A stretch of DNA of 64,000 nt from Apiospora phragmitis (Eukaryota; Ascomycota; Sordariomycetes; Amphisphaeriales; Apiosporaceae). The stretch is from positions 682,001 through 746,000 of the forward strand of contig JAQQWL010000007.1 of assembly GCA_038363925.1 (NCBI GenBank). The letters run 5' to 3'. Both the position numbers and the translations under genes were made by a program. Within the stretch, counting starts at the first letter, position 1. Each line of letters opens with the position of its first letter. The notes under the pieces were generated by a model, which worked only from the letters and a program-made list of their open reading frames with translations, did no database searches and was not told the DNA's origin. Below are positions 61,366 through 64,000 of the stretch, one piece after another.

Positions 61366-61787
61366 TCATTTTGCTTGTGTTTGGAATGTTGTGCCATCCA
61401 ACACCAAACATCCAAGTTCCAGTACAAAATAAACAAAGAAACGACTTCCAGCATGGCCCAACTCGTATGACGGCTCATGTTGGTTGAAGACACATCTTTT
61501 GATCACGACATCTTTGCATGTAGCAGCACGAAAGGGTTCGCATGCCGGAATCTGCGGTGGTAATATGACCCCCTTTCCACTTACTGTCTTCGTAACCACA
61601 CGGTCGCCAGCCTCAGGCCTCGCAATGGGATAATTTCTTATGACTTGGTTTTTGACAGTGGGTCTATCATAGTGGCCATCGCATTGGATCTTGAGACCCC
61701 GGGCCTCCCTACAGAACGCAACGTGTCACCAATATAATTCATTGCGCGCAATACACAGTCGTACCTTGGCGTCACTCGGATACACAT
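61366..61787 (-). CDS. Small hypothetical protein (121 aa)
   Basis: Two exons: a 23-nt first exon (61787-61765, starting MCIRVTP), a 56-bp intron (61709-61764) and 61708-61366. The product reads MCIRVTPREARGLKIQCDGH then YDRPTVKNQVIRNYPIARPE, with later VSGKGVILPPQIPACEP and GSRFFVYFVLELGCLVLDG. The MC start, tiny phase-2 first exon and CDGH motif are typical of a class of short fungal hypotheticals without a known role. No signal peptide. The frame is intact. Evidence is gene structure only. Confidence 0.5.
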
Positions 61788-62394
61788 GTCACAGTAAGAT
61801 GAATGAGAGGCTGTTCCCGGTCAAGGATTGGGCTTCTCTGGGCATTCGAGGATGAAGAATGGACAAATAGGGAGTTCAGTCCCCCCCTGAAGTGGTACAC
61901 CACGAGTAAACGTATCTGCATCGGGCCATCTCAGAATCTCTTAGTCAGTATCATCATTTATTTTCCTCCTTCTTCGATATCACTGCCCCTTTCCAAATAT
62001 AAATGCAGAATGCGAGCAATAAAAATTGACAAATACCCCACTGTTCCGAGCTATATCAACCCCGGCCCCCGCCGTACGGATATCTAATCAAGTAGTGATC
62101 GAGACCCAAGGACACGAAACCCCAAGTAGTCAGTCGCCTCCTGGGCATCGTTGCGGTTCGACCATCGTATCCACATAATAGGCGGCTTGATTTAATGCCT
62201 GCTCCGTATCGTGACTGGCACGGGTCGTCACCTACCCCAACACTATATCACCAGCAGACCGAGGTTTACCATCTCTCCTCACCTTGGCCATCCCAAACCC
62301 AATAACACAATTCAAGCATTTCACTCTATCCATAAGCCCAAATACTGGCCATTTTCTCCCATCCAAGCAATGCCACACCGATGCAATTCGGTAG
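61788..62394. other. Spacer, nothing recognised
   Basis: About 600 bp; the 94-codon frame at 61803-62087 (plus) overlaps the promoter of the neighbouring gene and has no features. Confidence 0.5.
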
Positions 62395-62490
62395 TCTTCC
62401 GTGGCGCAATTGGCTAGCGCGTCTGACTGTTACCATCCCTAATAAGGATTTGCAATCAGGAGGTTGACAGTTCAAGCCTGTCCGGGAGAG
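62395..62490 (+). tRNA. tRNA-Asn (GTT) with 22-bp intron
   Basis: Acceptor stem TCTTCCG/CGGGAGA, discriminator G, D stem GCGC/GCGC, anticodon stem TCTGA/TCAGG, anticodon loop CTGTTA-A with anticodon GTT, T arm GACAG TTCAAGC CTGTC. A 22-bp intron (62433-62454) sits at the canonical 37/38 position. The mature length is 74 nt. A T-rich stretch (tttcttttttcg) directly downstream serves as Pol III terminator. Confidence 0.92.
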
Positions 62491-63520
62491 TTTCTTTTTT
62501 CGTTTTACTTAAAATCAGTAACCAATTTAGTTGCTATTTATGATTCTATCTTTTCCTTTTTAGCATACAAAGGGGTATATACCATTAGAGCATACTGGCT
62601 GATCGTCAGGCCACGAAACTCGTGAGTGATCGGCAGCATACCTATAGACAGACCATGCCGATCACGGTATAACAAAAGTTGTCTATTCCATTTGAAAGCC
62701 GGGTATCTCATTACAACGTGTCACAGGATGGAGGGGCTTGCCTCGTTGCCATGTGGAATCGCGACCGTGATACGATAAACTCAGGAGGCTCTGGGAGATA
62801 AAGACGAGAAGGAGTGTACCCTGCTTGCTTAGCTTAATAAGGGGAGAAAATACACGACAATGAATCAGGCGGCAGGAGGTTAGTTAGTTCGTTCTCGCAG
62901 ATACCTAGAACTTGACAGAGCGCGCCCGATTTCCAATTAGATTCGGATGATCGCATCGATGAAAGTAGATCTCTTCTCACCGTCGGCTTTAAGAGGCGGG
63001 AAGGCCCACCTACCCACTCACTACCGAGATGTACTTTTCTAGAAGGGAGTTTTTGACATGCATCAGATATTGAGACTGCAAGTGGGATGAAACCTCGCCA
63101 AAAGTGATGGCCTGGAAGGTCTTCATCCGATGTATTCAATCGTCCGCCTTACATAGTAGCTACCTATGGTGACCACAATTGCCGAGGTGCACTGGCGAGG
63201 GTTGAGGGGAGACTTGCATGATGTAATGCGTTCTTATACGAGAACGAGAATAGCGTCTGTACGTCCGCTCTTCTCCGCACCTGCAGAGGACACGGCGGAG
63301 CTTAGATTACAAATGCGCTTCTCTTCGAGGTTATATAGACAGAAATTTCCCCGAATGTAGACCTTTATGCATGTGCTTTTATCTATTTGCCGTTTTGAAT
63401 ACTTCATATTCCGTGTAACATCGATTAAAGGTCGAAAGTCGCAACGGTCGTTCTAAATACTTAAGTGCTTGCCCATACGCAGCCAATCACAGCACGCGCC
63501 GTTGCTCACGCCAAGACAAG
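62491..63520. other. Intergenic, nothing recognised
   Basis: About 1 kb between the tRNA and the MDR gene. The minus frame 62834-63139 (101 codons) has no recognisable features. Confidence 0.5.
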
Positions 63521-64000
63521 ATGAAGGAGTGTATCATTTTGAAAGGTTAGCAGCTGCCTGCCCCCTAATCTACAACAGTCTGTAGATACTTAATTGATGG
63601 CTGGCTGACCGACCTCAACAGGCCCGACGGTCAGGATTGTGGACTCGCCCATCCCCAAGGCCGAGAGACCCAATGATGTTATCATCAAGGTCGTCGTCAG
63701 CGGATCGAACCCCAAGGACTGGAAATGCCCCGAGTGGATGAACGTCGAAGTCAACGAAGGCGACGACATCGCCGGTATCGTCCATGAGGTCGGTTCCGAC
63801 GTGACCGAGTTCAAGCCTGGTAAGTACTTACCTAGGCAAGGGTCACACTGGAATCAGTCGAGCTAAACATGCTTGCTTTCAAACAAAAGGCGACCGCGTA
63901 GCCGCCTTCCACGAGATGCTCCAGCCCGGCGGCTCCTACGCCGAGTACGCCATCGCGCACCAGCACACCACGTTCCACATCCCGTCCAAGACCAGCTTCG
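63521..64000 (+). CDS. MDR-family oxidoreductase, 5' part
   Basis: Partial gene running off the window. Exons 63521-63545 (25 nt), 63622-63819 and 63890 onward, with introns of 76 and 70 bp. Product start MKECIILKGPTVRIVDSPIP, then DVIIKVVVSGSNPKDWKCPE, GDDIAGIVHEVGSDVTEFKP, GDRVAAFHEMLQPGGSYAEY and HQHTTFHIPSKTSF. The GDDIAGIV...GDRVA order is that of the N-terminal GroES-like domain of medium-chain dehydrogenase/reductases of the zinc-type alcohol dehydrogenase and enoyl reductase subgroup common in fungi. No zinc-ligand set is seen in this part, so a zinc-free quinone/enoyl reductase-like role is possible. Confidence 0.8.

Overview
The window is nuclear DNA of a filamentous ascomycete (Pezizomycotina, most likely a Sordariomycete). 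The genes are GC-rich and split by short 55-170 bp GT-AG introns with CTNAC-like branch sites. Several products belong to fungal families (GEgh16/Gas1-type secreted protein, GMC oxidoreductase, NFX1-type helicase). A long block shows extreme C-to-T / G-to-A decay typical of repeat-induced point mutation (RIP).

Layout. 1-12.4 kb: a GEgh16/Gas1-like secreted protein, a broken flavin monooxygenase, a 206-aa secreted protein, an initiator tRNA-Met, a broken DUF4804-type gene and a MARVEL-like membrane protein. 12.4-20 kb: gene-poor and rearranged, with inverted fragments of the neighbouring helicase gene (one holding a 143-bp GT...AG element), a decayed ankyrin gene and an acyl-CoA thioesterase with an in-frame stop. 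20.4-34.2 kb: mostly minus-strand genes: a ~1,969-aa ZNFX1/Hrr1-like SF1 helicase, a secreted protein, a GMC oxidoreductase, a small DUF1115-like protein and a Cys/His-rich unknown protein. 34.3-57.9 kb: an AT-rich RIP island of nested dead transposons. 57.9-64 kb: normal DNA with a decayed Cys/His gene, one more RIP-decayed transposon, a small unknown gene, an intron-containing tRNA-Asn and the 5' end of an MDR oxidoreductase.

Nesting in the island: two copies of a pogo-type element are each split by later insertions. The first is split by a Fot1/pogo-like element that is itself split by another TA-inserting element. The second is split by a 9.76-kb minus-strand Ty3/gypsy retrotransposon (5-bp target duplication ATAAG), which carries a Tc1-like element in one LTR and a solo LTR of opposite orientation inside. 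A third Fot1/pogo copy is split by a fourth, and a fifth-site copy lies outside the island 3 bp from a start codon.

Most notable: (i) two 143-bp copies of an introner-like element, one forming most of a helicase intron and the other inserted antisense in a decayed copy of the same gene; (ii) a 130-bp mini-LTR-like insertion with 5-bp target duplication; (iii) Fot1-like ends with a variable number of ~16-bp subterminal repeats; (iv) single-base indels in G/C runs that break four otherwise well-conserved genes, raising the question of assembly error versus decay. All calls come from reading the sequence; no database search was possible.
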